NCBI GenBank assembly: GCA_033725935.1
Contig: MU867071.1
Span: 424,392-488,391, forward strand
Origin: Cladorrhinum sp. PSN259
Taxonomy: Eukaryota; Ascomycota; Sordariomycetes; Sordariales; Podosporaceae
Direction of reading: 5' to 3'
DNA length: 64,000 nucleotides
Position numbers and translations under genes: made by a program. The number at the start of each line of letters is the position of its first letter. The stretch's first letter is position 1. Of the stretch, positions 1 through 12,577 are shown piece after piece. The notes under the pieces are model-generated. The model worked only from the letters and a program-made list of their open reading frames with translations, did no database searches and was not told where the DNA came from.

Positions 1-116
1 TCCGAAGGTGAGAAAATGGAATGCTGGTATAGTTCGATTAGCATCGACTATCTCTGACAACACTTGGCAGTTGGTGTCAACATATTTTATGAAGAAGAGA
101 AAGAAAGACTACGGGG

Positions 117-1946
117 CTACTGGAGCTTGGCTAGACGAGCAGCCTTGAACTTGCTCATCTTCTTTGGCCCGCCCAACTCCTCGTCCAGAGGAACACGTCC
201 ATCCTCGTCACCAAACTCCCGCTCCACAAAGCCGCCTTGCTGCTGAATCAACTGGTTGCGCTTTTGGTTGTACTCAACCGCGGCGGCCTGATATAGCAGC
301 ACGTTGTCCATTTCGTCCGGCTCCGGTACCTCGGTAGGAGTCGGCCGCTCGACAACGGCAGCAGCTATCGTCTGATCCTCTGGAGGTGTCGGTTCTACCG
401 GGACGACTGGCCGGCTTTGAATAAACTTAGCGGGAATTTGATGCGGACCAGGAGGCAATATTCCCGTAACCGGTGCTTCAAGAGGTGCACCAGCGGCCCG
501 TTCCTCCCTGAACCGGGACACCCGCTTGGGAGCCGGCTCAAGTGCTTCAGCAAGCTGAACATCTGCTGGCTTCTCAACAACATCGCCAATAGGATCGACC
601 TTGGGCTTCTTCGTCTTGGCCGGCGCCGGAGCTGGCGCTGGCGCGGCTTTGGACAGTGTGTCAGGGGCAATATCCAATGTCGTTGCGAAGCTGACGCTCT
701 TCTTCTCCTTGAGCTTGGGTGCTTGAGGAGCGCTTTCTTTTACAGATCCCTTGACCACGGCAATCTGGCCGATGCCCTCAATCGATCGCTTTGGTGGCTG
801 AGTCTCTGACCGGTCAACTGTGAAGACTGACTGAACTCCAAGTCGCTTCTCGAGCTCTTGCATGCGGGCAATATAATCAGAGTTCAACACGCTATGCTTG
901 GATCGCCCAAGATCATCCTCGTCGTCGTCCTCGTCATCATAATCATGCTCATCTTCGTCGGAATACATGTCCCAAGATTTGTCATCATCATCAAAGTCAT
1001 CCTCTTCCAACTGAAGCTCGGCAACCACGGGTCCAATCTCCGACATGCTGTAAGCAAGCATTTCTCGGCGCATTTGTCTATCTTCTTCCGATTCGGATTC
1101 AGGCATGACCGCGGTTGACATATCCATGGCCTCCTGCTCCTTGGCCATTTTCATGAGCTCTTCCAGTCTCTCTGCTGTTCGGGATTTGAGTGCTTCAACC
1201 TCGCCATGACCTGGCTTGACGTCTTCGGCGAAAGAGACTCTCTTCTTAAGGGTAGGTGACAAATGGCCTGTGGTGTGATCCGGCGCTGCGGTTATCGACG
1301 TGGTATCTATTGTCGGCTTGCCATCCACATCCTTCTCCTTCCCCTTCGGCCCCGTGGTTATTGACTCATGTTTCTTGATGTCGGCTTCGGTCTCGGGGAT
1401 GTCATCCTCCTGGATACCTGCCTTTTTCAAAGCATCAACAACTTTAAGGGCGATATCACTGCCGCTCTGAAGCCGATAGTTGACGACGTTGTCCTCTTCG
1501 TCAAGCTCCTCGATGATATCTGTGATGGGTAACCCGCTCTCCTCATCGTTGGGGGTATCCGGATTGGCCACTACGCTCGCAGCCGCAAGGCGATTCTCTT
1601 CGGTTTCGAGAAGCTTGCGCAGGGTGTCAATGTTCTTTTCGACATAGTCCAGGCGTCGTGAGAGCATGCCGACAATTTGGTCGACTTCTCTAAGATCAGT
1701 CTTGCCGATGATCTCATTGAGTTCCTTTTTGGTGAGAAGAGTGCCATCAAAATCGCGACGGATGCGTCGAAGTTCCTCATGGGCAGGGATCTCCTTTGGC
1801 AACTCTTCGATCTCTTCCTTGAGTGATGAATATTCGAGGTACCATTGCTGCCAGGTACTCAATGATGCTCGTAACTTGTTTACCTTAGCCTCGAGAAGCT
1901 GAACATGGCGATCGAGGTCGAAGAGATGATCTTTTGATTGCGACAT
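117..1946 (-). CDS. bud27: Bud27/URI-type unconventional prefoldin protein
   Basis: Single-exon gene of 609 aa. The first 120 residues are a heptad-rich alpha-helical region of the prefoldin type, with a central hairpin-like stretch and flanking coiled coils. The middle is long, acidic and low in complexity, with runs of D and E near residues 310-345. The extreme C-terminus is basic and conserved in look (ending KFKAARLAKL), which I take as the DUF3835 module of fungal Bud27 proteins. In yeast and human, Bud27/URI acts in the cytoplasm in assembly of the RNA polymerases and in TOR-linked translation control. That role is inferred from the family. The start is the first ATG of the frame and is followed directly by the helical region. 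The gene faces away from the enolase gene across a 2 kb gap. Confidence 0.75.
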   Translation of the reverse strand: MSQSKDHLFDLDRHVQLLEAKVNKLRASLSTWQQWYLEYSSLKEEIEELPKEIPAHEELRRIRRDFDGTLLTKKELNEIIGKTDLREVDQIVGMLSRRLDYVEKNIDTLRKLLETEENRLAAASVVANPDTPNDEESGLPITDIIEELDEEDNVVNYRLQSGSDIALKVVDALKKAGIQEDDIPETEADIKKHESITTGPKGKEKDVDGKPTIDTTSITAAPDHTTGHLSPTLKKRVSFAEDVKPGHGEVEALKSRTAERLEELMKMAKEQEAMDMSTAVMPESESEEDRQMRREMLAYSMSEIGPVVAELQLEEDDFDDDDKSWDMYSDEDEHDYDDEDDDEDDLGRSKHSVLNSDYIARMQELEKRLGVQSVFTVDRSETQPPKRSIEGIGQIAVVKGSVKESAPQAPKLKEKKSVSFATTLDIAPDTLSKAAPAPAPAPAKTKKPKVDPIGDVVEKPADVQLAEALEPAPKRVSRFREERAAGAPLEAPVTGILPPGPHQIPAKFIQSRPVVPVEPTPPEDQTIAAAVVERPTPTEVPEPDEMDNVLLYQAAAVEYNQKRNQLIQQQGGFVEREFGDEDGRVPLDEELGGPKKMSKFKAARLAKLQ

Positions 1947-3957
1947 TGCGAAGTTCGAAATGTGGCAGTCAATGCTCGAAAAAAATTGTTATGGAAATGA
2001 AAAGAAAGGATGGAAACCTTTTTGTGGAAGGTCCCAAAAACTATGGCTCGCACCGTACGCGTTATGTAAGCAGCACTGTATATGGCCGACCCTTGGGCTC
2101 CATACACTCTAATCCCTGTTGGTTTGTTAGTCCGATACTTAGAGTGGAGATGATACGTTCTCTTCGAAGGATACTACTCTTTACCAAATACATATAAGTA
2201 CTTCGAATAAAAATGGCTAGGAAAACCTAACAGTTCTCTGCAGACTACTCCCTCTCTCGGCGATTTTTCCCTGGTCATTCATGTGGTTGTTAAGCCGAGA
2301 AGTATGAAATTTGGCTTAAGGTCTCTCGCTAACGAAAGAAACAAGGGGAGGTAATGTATGCATTTATTGATGGAGTTCAAGATTGAGAGCAAGCACTTTT
2401 ATCACGAAAATTAGGTAGTGATGATTTGATTTCTCAGGTAAGTTTCAAAGCAATACTAATCAAATATTACAGAGTACATCTTCAGCAAAGCAGGTCTTTG
2501 CAAAATAAGAAACAAGAAAAGTCAAAGAAAGAAGCCCACCTTGAAAAAGTTACACTAGATCCTTTCCCAAACTAATGAATGCCAGTTCTCTTTGTCCATC
2601 CCAGCCATGCATCCTAAGAAAAAATATTTATTATAATTCGATGACATGGGTCATTGTGTAGCGTGCGGGCAAGACATTTCCTGAATTGTACCTTAACAAT
2701 GCCCGGGACTTTTGTAAGTACAGAAGCTTCTCGAGTTGGTTCTCTTGCAGTGGGTCTCATCTCTTTGAAACCTGGAAGTTGGGTTGGCGGGATCCACCAT
2801 TGACAGGGTGTGCTAAAATCCAGCTGCTGCGGGGTAGGTACTGTAGCTCAACAACATGACGATAGAGGGGCACTGACAGCAAAACATCATTCAGCCTCAA
2901 GAAGAACTCTAGACTTTTTGAGAGTTAAAATCCCGAAACCGACCAAGAGGTTGACACATCGATTAAAATTTACTTAGTCTCCAGGCAGCAGGGGCTTTGT
3001 ATTAAATTGTCCGCCAGTGGCCATCATCCCACTCCCATCCCACTCTTTCGCAGGGATGGGAGCTCCGAGAACGGATTGTCAGACATCGGACATTCTCTCT
3101 TGCAAAGTGTTGCAAGTACTTGCCAATCTCGCTTCACCGGATTTTGCGTAGCAAATGGCTGGTTCAATAGGTATGCAGAGGGAGGTTGAATCCACATGCA
3201 GATTCCAAGCTCAATCGTTGGGCAGGCAAGGCCGGGATCTTCACGGTTACTTCGCAGGAGCTCTTCTCGATCTGGAGGCGGACTTCCGATATGACACTCT
3301 TGGCAGTCACTAACGCGGGAGCCGTCCTCTCAACCAGACCCGGGCCTTGACTGTGAGGAAAGAGGGCCAGGATCACCCCACCGACGAAATCCTGCCCCTC
3401 ATCCTCCCGTCTGGTAGAAAAAGTTTCTTGACGCCAATCAGTAATCTTCCCTCTCTTCCTCTCTCCTCGTCCAGATCTCCTCGTATCACCACACCGAGAG
3501 ACTTCCACCCATCATCACACTCTCCCTACCTTAGGTACGTGTCTCTGCATCGCCATGTTTTCGCTCTCTTGCTTTCCCCTCAGCTTGTGCTACCCGACAC
3601 TTCTTGCGCTCTGGAAGCCCACCATCATCAAGCTTCAGACGCCTGGGCGACAACCATCATTGCGGGATATTCTGGGGATCTGTACAACGCAGCTTGCGAT
3701 TGAGCGACTTTCATCTGCCTCCTAGGAGAGACGGACAAAACGTCAGCCCGAGACCCCAATTCAACCCCGAACTTGCATTTCTGCTTCCCCGATCCTCTTT
3801 TACGGGGGTCTCCCAGCCTGGTATCTGTCAAGCCCGTCCTTGACCGCTCCAGCATCACAGACCTTCGGCGACTCAATTCCCGAACACACTCCTCGCAATT
3901 CTCTCAATTCTACCTGCATTGCCAATTGCTAACTCATCCTCCCCAGAATCATTCAAA
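1947..3957. other. 2.0 kb divergent intergenic region, no gene seen
   Basis: Lies between the Bud27 start and the enolase start and should hold both promoters. The left two thirds are AT-rich with stop codons in every frame, and the right third is pyrimidine-rich. Small open frames here lack fungal codon bias and family resemblance. Confidence 0.6.
3405..3957 (+). promoter_or_regulatory. Pyrimidine-rich promoter and leader of enolase gene
   Basis: A CT-rich stretch at about 3405-3530, including a CCAAT pentamer near 3434, precedes the enolase ATG by some 430-550 bases. Long CT tracts upstream of the start are typical of highly expressed glycolytic genes in filamentous fungi. A GTACGT at about 3537 with pyrimidine-AG acceptors downstream could mark a 5' UTR intron. 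That is a guess without transcript data. Confidence 0.45.
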
Positions 3958-5410
3958 ATGGGTATCACCAAGGTTCACGCTCGTTACGTCTACGACTCTC
4001 GTGGCAACCCCACCGTCGAGGTCGATGTCGTGACTGCCGAAACCGGTCTCGCTCGCGCCATTGTTCCCTCTGGTGCCTCCACCGGTTCGTTCCCTCCTAA
4101 ACCCCATCTTATACGTGAGAGAGAGAAACATGTTCTGACCGTGATAATATCACAGGCCAGCACGAGGCTTGCGAACTCCGCGATGGTGACAAGACCAAGT
4201 GGCTCGGCAAGGGCGTCCTTCAAGCCGTTAAGAACGTCAATGAGATCATTGGCCCCAAGCTGATTGAGGCCAACATTGACGTCAAGGACCAGAGCAAGAT
4301 TGATCAGTTCCTCATCGATCTCGATGGCACCCCCAACAAGACCAAGCTCGGCGCCAATGCCATCCTTGGTGTCTCTCTGGCCGTTGCCAAGGCCGGCGCT
4401 GCTGAGAAGGGCGTTCCCCTCTATGCTCACATCTCTGACCTTGCCGGTACCAAGAAGCCCTACGTCCTTCCCGTTCCCTTCATGAACGTTCTCAACGGCG
4501 GGTGAGTTTTCTATCCACTTGGATGCTAGTTCTTGAGTAATGGCTAATGTAGAGTTTCTGTAGCTCCCACGCTGGTGGCCGTCTTGCCTTCCAGGAGTTC
4601 ATGATCGTGCCTGACTCCGCTCCCACTTTCTCTGAGGCCCTTCGTCAAGGTGCTGAGGTCTACCACAAGCTCAAGAGCCTCGCCAAGAAGAGATATGGCC
4701 AGTCCGCTGGCAATGTCGGTGACGAGGGTGGTGTTGCCCCCGATATCCAGACCCCCCAGGAGGCGCTTGACCTCATCACCGATGCCATCGAGGAGGCTGG
4801 CTACACTGGCCAGATCAAGATCGCGATGGACGTTGCCTCCAGCGAGTTCTACAAGGAGGATGCCAAGAAGTACGATCTCGACTTCAAGAACCCCGAGAGC
4901 GATCCCTCCAAGTGGCTCACCTACGAGGAGCTTGCTGCCCTCTATGGCGAGCTCTCCAAGAAGTACCCCATTGTCTCTATTGAGGACCCCTTCGCTGAGG
5001 ACGACTGGGAGGCCTGGAGCTACTTCTACAAGACCCAGGACATTCAGATCGTTGCTGATGACTTGACTGTCACCAACCCTCTCCGCATCAAGAAGGCCAT
5101 TGAGCTCAAGGCTGCCAACGCTCTCCTCCTCAAGGTCAACCAGATCGGTACTCTTACCGAGTCCATCCAGGCCGCCAAGGACTCCTATGCTGACGGCTGG
5201 GGTGTCATGGTTTCTCACCGCTCTGGTGAGACCGAGGATGTCACCATTGCTGACATTGTTGTTGGTATCCGCTCTGGTGAGATCAAGACTGGTGCTCCCG
5301 CCAGATCCGAGCGTCTTGCCAAGCTCAACCAGATCCTCCGCATCGAGGAGGAGCTCGGCGAGAACGCCATCTACGCCGGCGCCAACTTCCGCAAGGCTGT
5401 TGAGTTGTAA
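3958..5410 (+). CDS. eno: Enolase (phosphopyruvate hydratase)
   Basis: Three exons: 3958-4084, 4156-4501 and 4564-5410, giving 439 aa, the usual size for fungal enolase. The enzyme converts 2-phosphoglycerate to phosphoenolpyruvate in the cytosol, in glycolysis and gluconeogenesis. Landmarks are the N-terminal SRGNPTVEVD strand, the SGASTGQHEA loop (split by intron 1), the SHAGG catalytic-histidine region straight after intron 2, GDEGG, and the enolase signature LLLKVNQIGTLTES. The later MVSHRSGETED segment holds the second catalytic histidine. Codon use is strongly biased to C-ending codons, as expected for a very highly expressed gene. Intron 1 begins with the less common GTTCGT donor, but the frame and the conserved G-Q-H junction fix it. 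Confidence 0.97.
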
Positions 5411-6075
5411 AGTGGACTTGATTCAAGGTGCAATTTCGAAGATATTCGGAATCAGAAGAAAAGACTCTGAAGGCTGGGTTGGTAAAGCTCGGGTTTGGTT
5501 GCCTAGGATGGAAATGCTTATGGGATGATTTCATGAACAAAAAAAAAGACTTGATGAAAAGTCTTAGAGAACAATAAATACCAACATTTGTCCACTTGCC
5601 TTTATTTTTCTCTTTCTGCCTATGATATGAGTACTGCATTGTGATCTTTGAGCTGTGGATGTGACCTTTGTACTTTTGTGTTTGGTGCGATTCAGGAAAT
5701 TTCTTGGGCTCCAAATTTGGTGCAAGCAGATGCTCGCAGGCGAGGTGCACGGGCCTTTTCCGGGCCAAGGTAATCCGTAGCTTCAACATGAAGGACGAAG
5801 CTTCCTCTTCATTTTCCATGATTGAAGACCGAAACCTTCCAGGTTAAGTTTAATTTCAGAAACAGCAAAATCGACAAGGCTCAAGAAGGAATACGGTGGG
5901 TGGCTGAGTAAAAAGACATCTGCTTTATTAGATTTTCCTTTCTTTTTTTCACTTTTGATCTTCTCCGATTAACTTCGCTGGAATATTTCCTCGCTTCTTT
6001 TTAATACCCCGCCAACAATTTCTCAACACAACCGAATCCAAACGTTGTTGGAGAGGAAACAAGCATATTTTGAAG
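5411..6075. other. Intergenic: enolase 3' UTR and next promoter
   Basis: Between two tandem plus-strand genes. It starts with the enolase 3' UTR (A-run near 5540) and ends in the leader of the ataxin-10-like gene. No gene or structured repeat seen. Confidence 0.6.
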
Positions 6076-9046
6076 ATGGCCTCGCCTCCGGCACCGGCGG
6101 AGCAAGATGCTCTCCCGACACCCGAGAAGGAGCTGCGTCCGGTGACGATAGAGGAGTTGTGCTTCACATCAGCCATGAGCTGCTTCGAGGGGTGGCTGAA
6201 ACTTGACCCTGCAATCGGTCCCAGAACGATGGCCTATGTTACCAAGTTTATTCAGAGAACCTTGGACAAGACCCTCGAATCGAAGGACGTCAGGTTAGAA
6301 GCACACATTTCTGAGCTTCGATACAGTCTATTAACCGTTTCTTCAGAGAATCTCTGGCAACCAGCGTCGAGGTCTGGATATGGTTGACTCGGGACTTTGC
6401 TGCTGCTATCCCCAGTCTAACAACTCGATCCATCGGTCCGCTTGCCAGTCTAAATGACCCCGACAAGGGTGTCACTCCTCAGGAGAGCACAACGCTGATC
6501 ACCAAGAATCATCACTCTCTCAAGGAGGATCTGAATATCTTACTCAAGTTAATGAACATTGCTCGGAACCTTGAGGTCACCACAGAGCATTTCATCCCCC
6601 AAGAACTTACTGCTGCCTCGCAGTTTGATCAGATGCTTTATCAGACAATCATCCTTTGTGTCAACGTTACGAGTAAGGCTTACGATGGTGACATCTTGGA
6701 AGATTCTGCCCGGCAAAAGATCAGTGAAATCAACGAGGCTTGTAAGTTACAGCGGCGTGTACACATGTGGGCTACCGATGCTGACCATGGATGGTAGACA
6801 AAAAGTTACTTGTGGCATGCTTGCAGCAGGCTCAGAACTGGCTCAACAAAAATGACCGGAACAAAATGTCATTCTGGTCTACTATTCTGTTCGACGACGA
6901 CAATATGGAGGAAAACAACATGTACGGAGACTTCAGGCCCGACATCGCTAAGGTCGAGGTTGCGAACTGGTATGAGCGCAATGCGCGCTTGTCTCCGAAG
7001 ACCCGCCAGTTGCTTATCGAGTATGAGGAGAATATCGCATCCAGAGGTCTTCCTCCTGGCCATCTGCCATGTATTTCACCACTTGCCGGGAACTGGCTGG
7101 CTGATTCCACTGGTTTTCGACTACGCGCAGACGCAGAAAACGGCGACAAAATTACACCTCAATGGAAAGAAGATGAGCCTGATAAGTTCAAGCAGGATCA
7201 ACTCTACGGGCGTGTTTCAAGAGAGGTCGACACTTGGTGGCTTAAAACTCGGGACCCCAACTACGACTCATGGGTTGTCCCGATGCCCACGGTCGAGTTT
7301 GCACAGCAAAGGACAGAAAACTGCAAGGCCAATCTCATCAATCGCTACGCTCATACCTATCGAACAGAAGAGCAGGAGGTTGAGGGCTCAGTACACTCTG
7401 GTGATGAAGGCCCGCTACTTGAGGGTTCAGTCGAGCAGGAAGGAAAGGATGGCGGCCATTACGTCCATGATTATAATGATGACATGATTGAAGAGGAGGA
7501 CATAGATGATGACGAGTCATACGGCGAAGGCCCCATGAGTGGTCTCTTGACAGAAGTCCCCAACATACTCGATCCTAATCAGATCGAGGCACTTCACTTG
7601 ATCATCAAGAATTGCATTCTCGATGCCGCGGGAGGATCTCTCACCAATGCTGGGGAGAACTTGCAGAAAACAAGGTGTAGGATGTTCCTCGCTTTGGAGT
7701 GCGGTCGCAGCTTGCTCAGGGAGATTCTAGTCTTCATTGCAGTCTGGGAGAAGAACGAGACTTCAACCATCTTCCTGCTTACCGTTCAAATTGTTGAGGC
7801 AATCCATCATAACGCACTGATCCCCTTCGCTTGGCAGTCGTTGAGGATCCCTAAGGATATCATTTCTCCCGCTCAGACCGTTCTCCTGAGACTCGTTAAC
7901 AGCATGCTCAGGTCCAGGAGCATTGACCCGCCACCGCTGGATTCTAAAGAGCATCTTCGGGACGTTAAGCTCATACACTTCTTGTTCATTCAGTTTCGGA
8001 GTCGTATTGTACCCGAGTGCGCCGCGCTCATGCATCTTCAAGCTCAGATCAGGAACAATCTGTGCGACCCAGCCGACTTCCCGGTTGATAGCTGGGATAT
8101 GGAGCGCGCCAAGGATGGTCTTCAACAATTCCTTGAGCTCTTCACAACAGTTAGCGAGCTTCCTGAGACTAGGGCTTATCTCGTCGAGTGGGAACTCGTC
8201 TACGAGTTGATCGTCCTGCTCAAGGGTCTCGACGCAGGCGTACCCAAGAAGCCTATGGTTGATCCTGCCAAGCGTCAGTCCCCTCCTTCCGTGGATGACC
8301 ACGACCAAGGTTATGACTCAGAAGACCACCCGTTGGCTCCTCCACCGCCAATGCAGGAACCTGCCCACAAATTCCCTTGGGCCGGTATCAAGGGACCGAT
8401 TCTTAACATTCTTGCTGGTCTCCTTCAGCCCCTTTACACCCATGGCCCCGGAAACCCCGTTGTTCAGGAGCAAGTCCTCCGGCATAACGGTCTCGTAAGC
8501 TTGCTCGGCTGCTGCGTTTACGATGACCACAACCGCTTCGCTCGTGAGCGCGTGCAGTTGTGCCTCAAGTTCCTCTTGCACGGCTCAGAGGAAGCCAACA
8601 ATACTCTCAGATCGTTGGTCACTATGCCGCCGCCGCCAGCACCCCCCACCCCTCCCAACGCGCCATCGCCTGGAGGTACCCCACAGATCCAATCTGTCCG
8701 GGTCGATGGAATTCCAGGCGAGGTCAAGGTGAGGGTGAGAGCACCAGGTGAGGCTGTTCCACCACAGAGGACGATGAGCCCTGGAGCTAGGTCTCTTCCG
8801 CCTCTGACGTCTGCTACTGTCAACAATGTTCAGGGGAATGGTGCGAGGAACAGCAGCAACGTGCTGCCGCCTATTCTCCCATCGGTGAGCCAGGCGGCTG
8901 CAGCGGCAGCCAATTCCCGGAATAGGTCCGAAGAGTTGTTGAAGGATATTCTCACGCTGGCTGACGAGGCGGCCAGGTTGGCGATGGGAGACGGTGATGA
9001 AACAGAGGAGGAGGAGGAGGTACTGCAGGACGAAGAGTTTATGTGA
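6076..9046 (+). CDS. Ataxin-10/Ctr86-like armadillo-type protein
   Basis: Three exons: 6076-6293, 6347-6741 and 6798-9046, giving 953 aa. The protein is mostly alpha-helical. Two helical blocks (about residues 1-330 and 480-690) flank an acidic spacer. Near residues 735-800 a segment reading GIKGPILNILAGLLQPLY, then a loop with CCVYDDHN, then FARERVQLCLKFLL, resembles the C-terminal ataxin-10 homology domain (yeast Ctr86). The C-terminus is proline-rich and then acidic (EEEEE near the end). Function in fungi is poorly defined, so a scaffold role is only an inference from the armadillo-like fold. The start is the ATG at 6076, and the helical block follows soon after. Family assignment rests on the C-terminal segment only. 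Confidence 0.7.
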
Positions 9047-9666
9047 GGTATAATGGTTGAAGGGCATTTTTAAACATAGAATTTCTGGTGAAAACTTGGT
9101 GTTTCATGGAGGAGTTACATGGAGTTTCGGGGGTTAAAGAGACACAAAATTGGTAGAATGGCTGGGTATACAAATCTGGTGTCGGTTATGTGTACACAAA
9201 GAGCTACATATATCTTTGTTGAAAGTCCGGTTGTTTTGTTCGGATCATGGGGCAGATGGCTTACTACGCCGAAATATGTATCTGGTGGATAAAAAAAAAA
9301 GTACGTTAAATACCGACGCAAGCCCAATTGCTGGTCAGCGATTTGATCCATCGACCAATCTCCACCTTGAGCAACCATTACGAATCATATCCTGGAGGAA
9401 CACCATATTCTGAGAAACACAAAAAAATATTGTAATTATAGCCGCGAATACTGGGCGTTTTCTAATCCTACAGTTAGTGTCCGCAATCTCTGATAGCGAA
9501 TCTAGTCATACATCCCAACACAGGACTGTTAAGGACATAGTTAGGTCAGATGCACTGTGATGAGAAATTCCCAGACGAGGTTAATCAAGTAAGCACCCTA
9601 TCGGTCAGTAGCGAGAGCTGCGAAATTTCCCTGTTGAACGCTAGAAACGGTGATATCTTCCAGGTC
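9047..9666. other. Convergent intergenic region, no gene seen
   Basis: Lies between the 3' ends of the ataxin-10-like gene and BBP. It is AT-rich, with A-runs at about 9291 and 9421. Probably two 3' UTRs. Confidence 0.6.
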
Positions 9667-11910
9667 TCAAGCACCGGGGGGAGGAGGCGGCAGATCCATT
9701 GGAGGGGGCGGCGGCGGCGCATCCCCAGATGGAGGAGGAGGCGGGTTCCCGCCGCTAGAGTATTGCTGAATGAGCGCATTGATTCCGCCATCAAACCCAG
9801 GGGGCGCACCACCAGGAGGAGGAGGAGGAGGCAGGCCGGGAGGAGCTCCAGGAAGTCCGGGAGGAGCGCCGTATGATGCGTAGCCTGGGTATCCGCCACC
9901 ATAAGCTTGAGCGGCAGCACCGGGAGCTTGGTTCCAGGGGGCGGCTCCTGGAGCTGCGGGAGCACCGTATGAGTTATGACCAGCGCCGTAATAGCTGTCA
10001 CCACCATCGCGATAACCACCACGGTCACCACGACGATCATCACGGTCATCTCTACCGCCGCGATCACTACGGTCACGGTCCCCACGATCACGGGCCCACG
10101 GCGCCGGGCCACCAGAGGGACCAGTAGGAGGACCACCATGACCACCTTCATCGCGATCGCCACGAGTGCGCCAGGGAGCAGGGCCACCAGTAGGGGCAGG
10201 GCCACGAGCCCAGGGACGAGCATCGCTGCCGCCACCGCCACCGCCGCCATTGCTGTGTGAGCCAGGACCGGCTTCAATCATAGCGGGAGCAGCTCCAGTG
10301 CCTCCAAGTTCTTGCATAAGTTGCTGTGGTGTGTTGTTAATATCTGAGCACGACATTGAAAGAATCCGGATGCAATGCTTACCTCGTACTCTCGATCAAC
10401 GGCATCGCCGCCCCCAATGCGGCCGGCAGTTCTGGCAGCAGCTGGTCCGTCATTGCGCCAGCTAGCACCACGCTGTCTATCTGGGCAATCACGAGCCATG
10501 TGGCCAGCATTACCGCAAACGCGGCAAATGATGTTGGCCGTGTAGTTCTGCTTCTCAGGACAATCGTACTTGCGATGGCCAATCTGGCCACAGTTTTGGC
10601 AGGCCTGATTCTCGTCGTCACGCAAAGTACCGTTCAGGGCTGCAAGCTCACGGAGCTGATTACGCTTCAGTTCGTTCTGACCTTCGGGGATAGAGGCGGC
10701 CTAAATGATGCTGTTAGCTATATCTCAGCATCGAAACAGAGAGAGACAACTTACGGTTTCAATGATGTTGTGGATCAACTTCTTGGCCTTGTTCACCTTC
10801 TCCTCGGTATCGGCCATGATGAGACAGTGCAGATCCTCCTCCTGATTGCTGGAATGCGCCGCGTCAGAACGACCCTTGCCCTCCTTGACGGAACCCTTGC
10901 CACGAATAGCAATCTTTGCACCAGATTCTGTTTCCATCTTCTTGAGGGTGTTACCACGGGGTCCGATGAGTAAGCCAACTTAAAAAAGGAAGAAGCTAAG
11001 TGTTAGTAAAGCCGAATCAACTGACATGAATGTGTGAGTGGGTTAGAGAGTCCAGCATGGCAAAGACCGCAAGGCGCAAGCAGTATCATGGCAAAAGAGC
11101 CGACTGAGGTGCCTAGCAGAGAGCACCAATTGCAAGGGGGGAGGGGGGAATGGTTAGAAAGGTTTGAGGGTTAGCAATCATACTGAAGTTAATTTCCGGA
11201 TAGTCGTTGACAGGCACGTAAACCTTCTCCTGCGTCTTGGTCGGCCGGCGGTAATCCTGGGGTGGGTGGTAGTTTGGGATCGTCTTCATCGCCTTTTCGA
11301 TTAGCTTATGGCGTTCGTCTTCGAGACGCTTGCGGTAACGGTATTCTCTAGTGTTAACACGACGGCCATGGTTGTCGTACTGCGGAGGCGGCGATGGAGA
11401 TCTGTTGGGAGATACATTAGTCACAGCGTTTCTGGAATGGTGTACGAGGACAACATACCTGTCTCCGTCGGCGGGGACAACATCGTCGATCTTGAGCTTC
11501 TGGGTAATCTCCTCGATGCGGAGATGGAGGGTATATGCCTCCAGCTGCTCAGTCGTCATGTTGGCCATGATTGCGGTGGGAAGACCCATCAAACCAGCGG
11601 CCTTGTTCTCGGTCGCGTCACCCCACCGATTGCGCTTCTTGCGGCGTTTCGGTCCATCCTCAGAGCCTGATCACGAAGTCAATATAGGGTAATAAATGTG
11701 TCAAGAGACAGGTAATGACTTACGCTCCGGGCTGCGACCGCGCTTCACGTCGCGCTCACGTTCGCCGTTTGGATAGCCGTTTGATGACGGCGGAGACGCC
11801 TGGGTGTGGCTGCGGCTGCTCTGGTCTTCGTCGCCATCGCCCGCAAAGCGACGCGATTTCCCCAAAGGGATATTGTTTGATCCGGTGATTCCCTGGTTCC
11901 TCCACGACAT
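9667..11910 (-). CDS. bbp: Branchpoint-bridging protein BBP/SF1 (Msl5)
   Basis: Six exons on the minus strand: 11910-11724, 11666-11459, 11401-11184, 10978-10755, 10700-10383 and 10323-9667, giving 603 aa. BBP recognises the intron branch site in the commitment complex and contacts the 3' splice-site factor U2AF. In order the protein has an N-terminal SF1 helix region with the RRKKRNRWG motif, a KH domain with IGPRGNTLKKME (about 200-290), two CCHC zinc knuckles (Cys313/316, His321, Cys326 and Cys338/341, His346, Cys351), and a Gly/Pro-rich tail with PPPPP tracts that fits binding to WW or SH3 domains. The third intron, 205 nt, is long for this genome and splits the KH domain just before its GxxG loop. 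An internal acceptor at 10324 keeps frame and gives the conserved EYEQLMQEL; the acceptor further upstream would hit a stop. Confidence 0.93.
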
Positions 11911-12577
11911 CGTGGCGGTTTTCGCTGGAGATGTTGTTGGGCTGTTGGTGATGGTATTGTAGCCGGCGAAATTTGGGAAAGTTGCGAAAGAGGCAAGCAG
12001 CCGGAGACTGGCACTAACCCAAATAAGGATTCACATCCATATACAAGTGGGGCACGTGATTTGAATTTTGCAAAGATGATGAGCGCACAGACCAATCTGA
12101 ACTCTGAACTGCTTTGAAACTGATAGTGATGGTTTCTCAGCAACAAACTTTCGAGTCGTTAATAATGCCTCCCATTTAAATAGCTCGTTTTATTGAGAAG
12201 ATAACATCTACCCGAAGCGTGTTTAGTGCTTATATCTATACAAGTACGATGACTGCCCACGCAACCGACGACTCGCTTTCTAGGTCCGAGGATGCTGTCC
12301 TGGCACTGACTGGACCATGATATGCACTCACATGGTTGCCGGCACATACACCCAGCGAGATTAACCGAAAACAAAAGAAAAAAACAATGCAAACATCCAA
12401 CATGCCACTTCTCGTCAAACATGTTGCCTACGATTTTTTTTGGGATCACCAACTCCTACCAATGCACATAAATCTCGCTTTACAGTGAGCACACACTGCA
12501 AAAGCCTACTGCTGTACTGTTTCTTTTTCGCTGAGTCCGTTGTATCGGACCAAAGGCGCCCCAGGGGTATCATCGCG
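11911..12577. other. Intergenic: BBP promoter and PRPP synthetase 3' side
   Basis: Both neighbours are on the minus strand. The 11911-12170 part should carry the BBP promoter and leader, and the rest the 3' UTR of the PRPP synthetase gene. No coding frame with support. Confidence 0.6.

Noticed and set aside
4544..5218. Long antisense frame (224 codons) opposite enolase
   Set aside because: A by-product of the strong C-ending codon bias of enolase on the other strand; it resembles no protein and crosses no promoter.
10356..10973. Plus-strand frame of 205 codons over BBP
   Set aside because: Overlaps conserved KH and zinc-knuckle exons of BBP on the minus strand and has no family resemblance.
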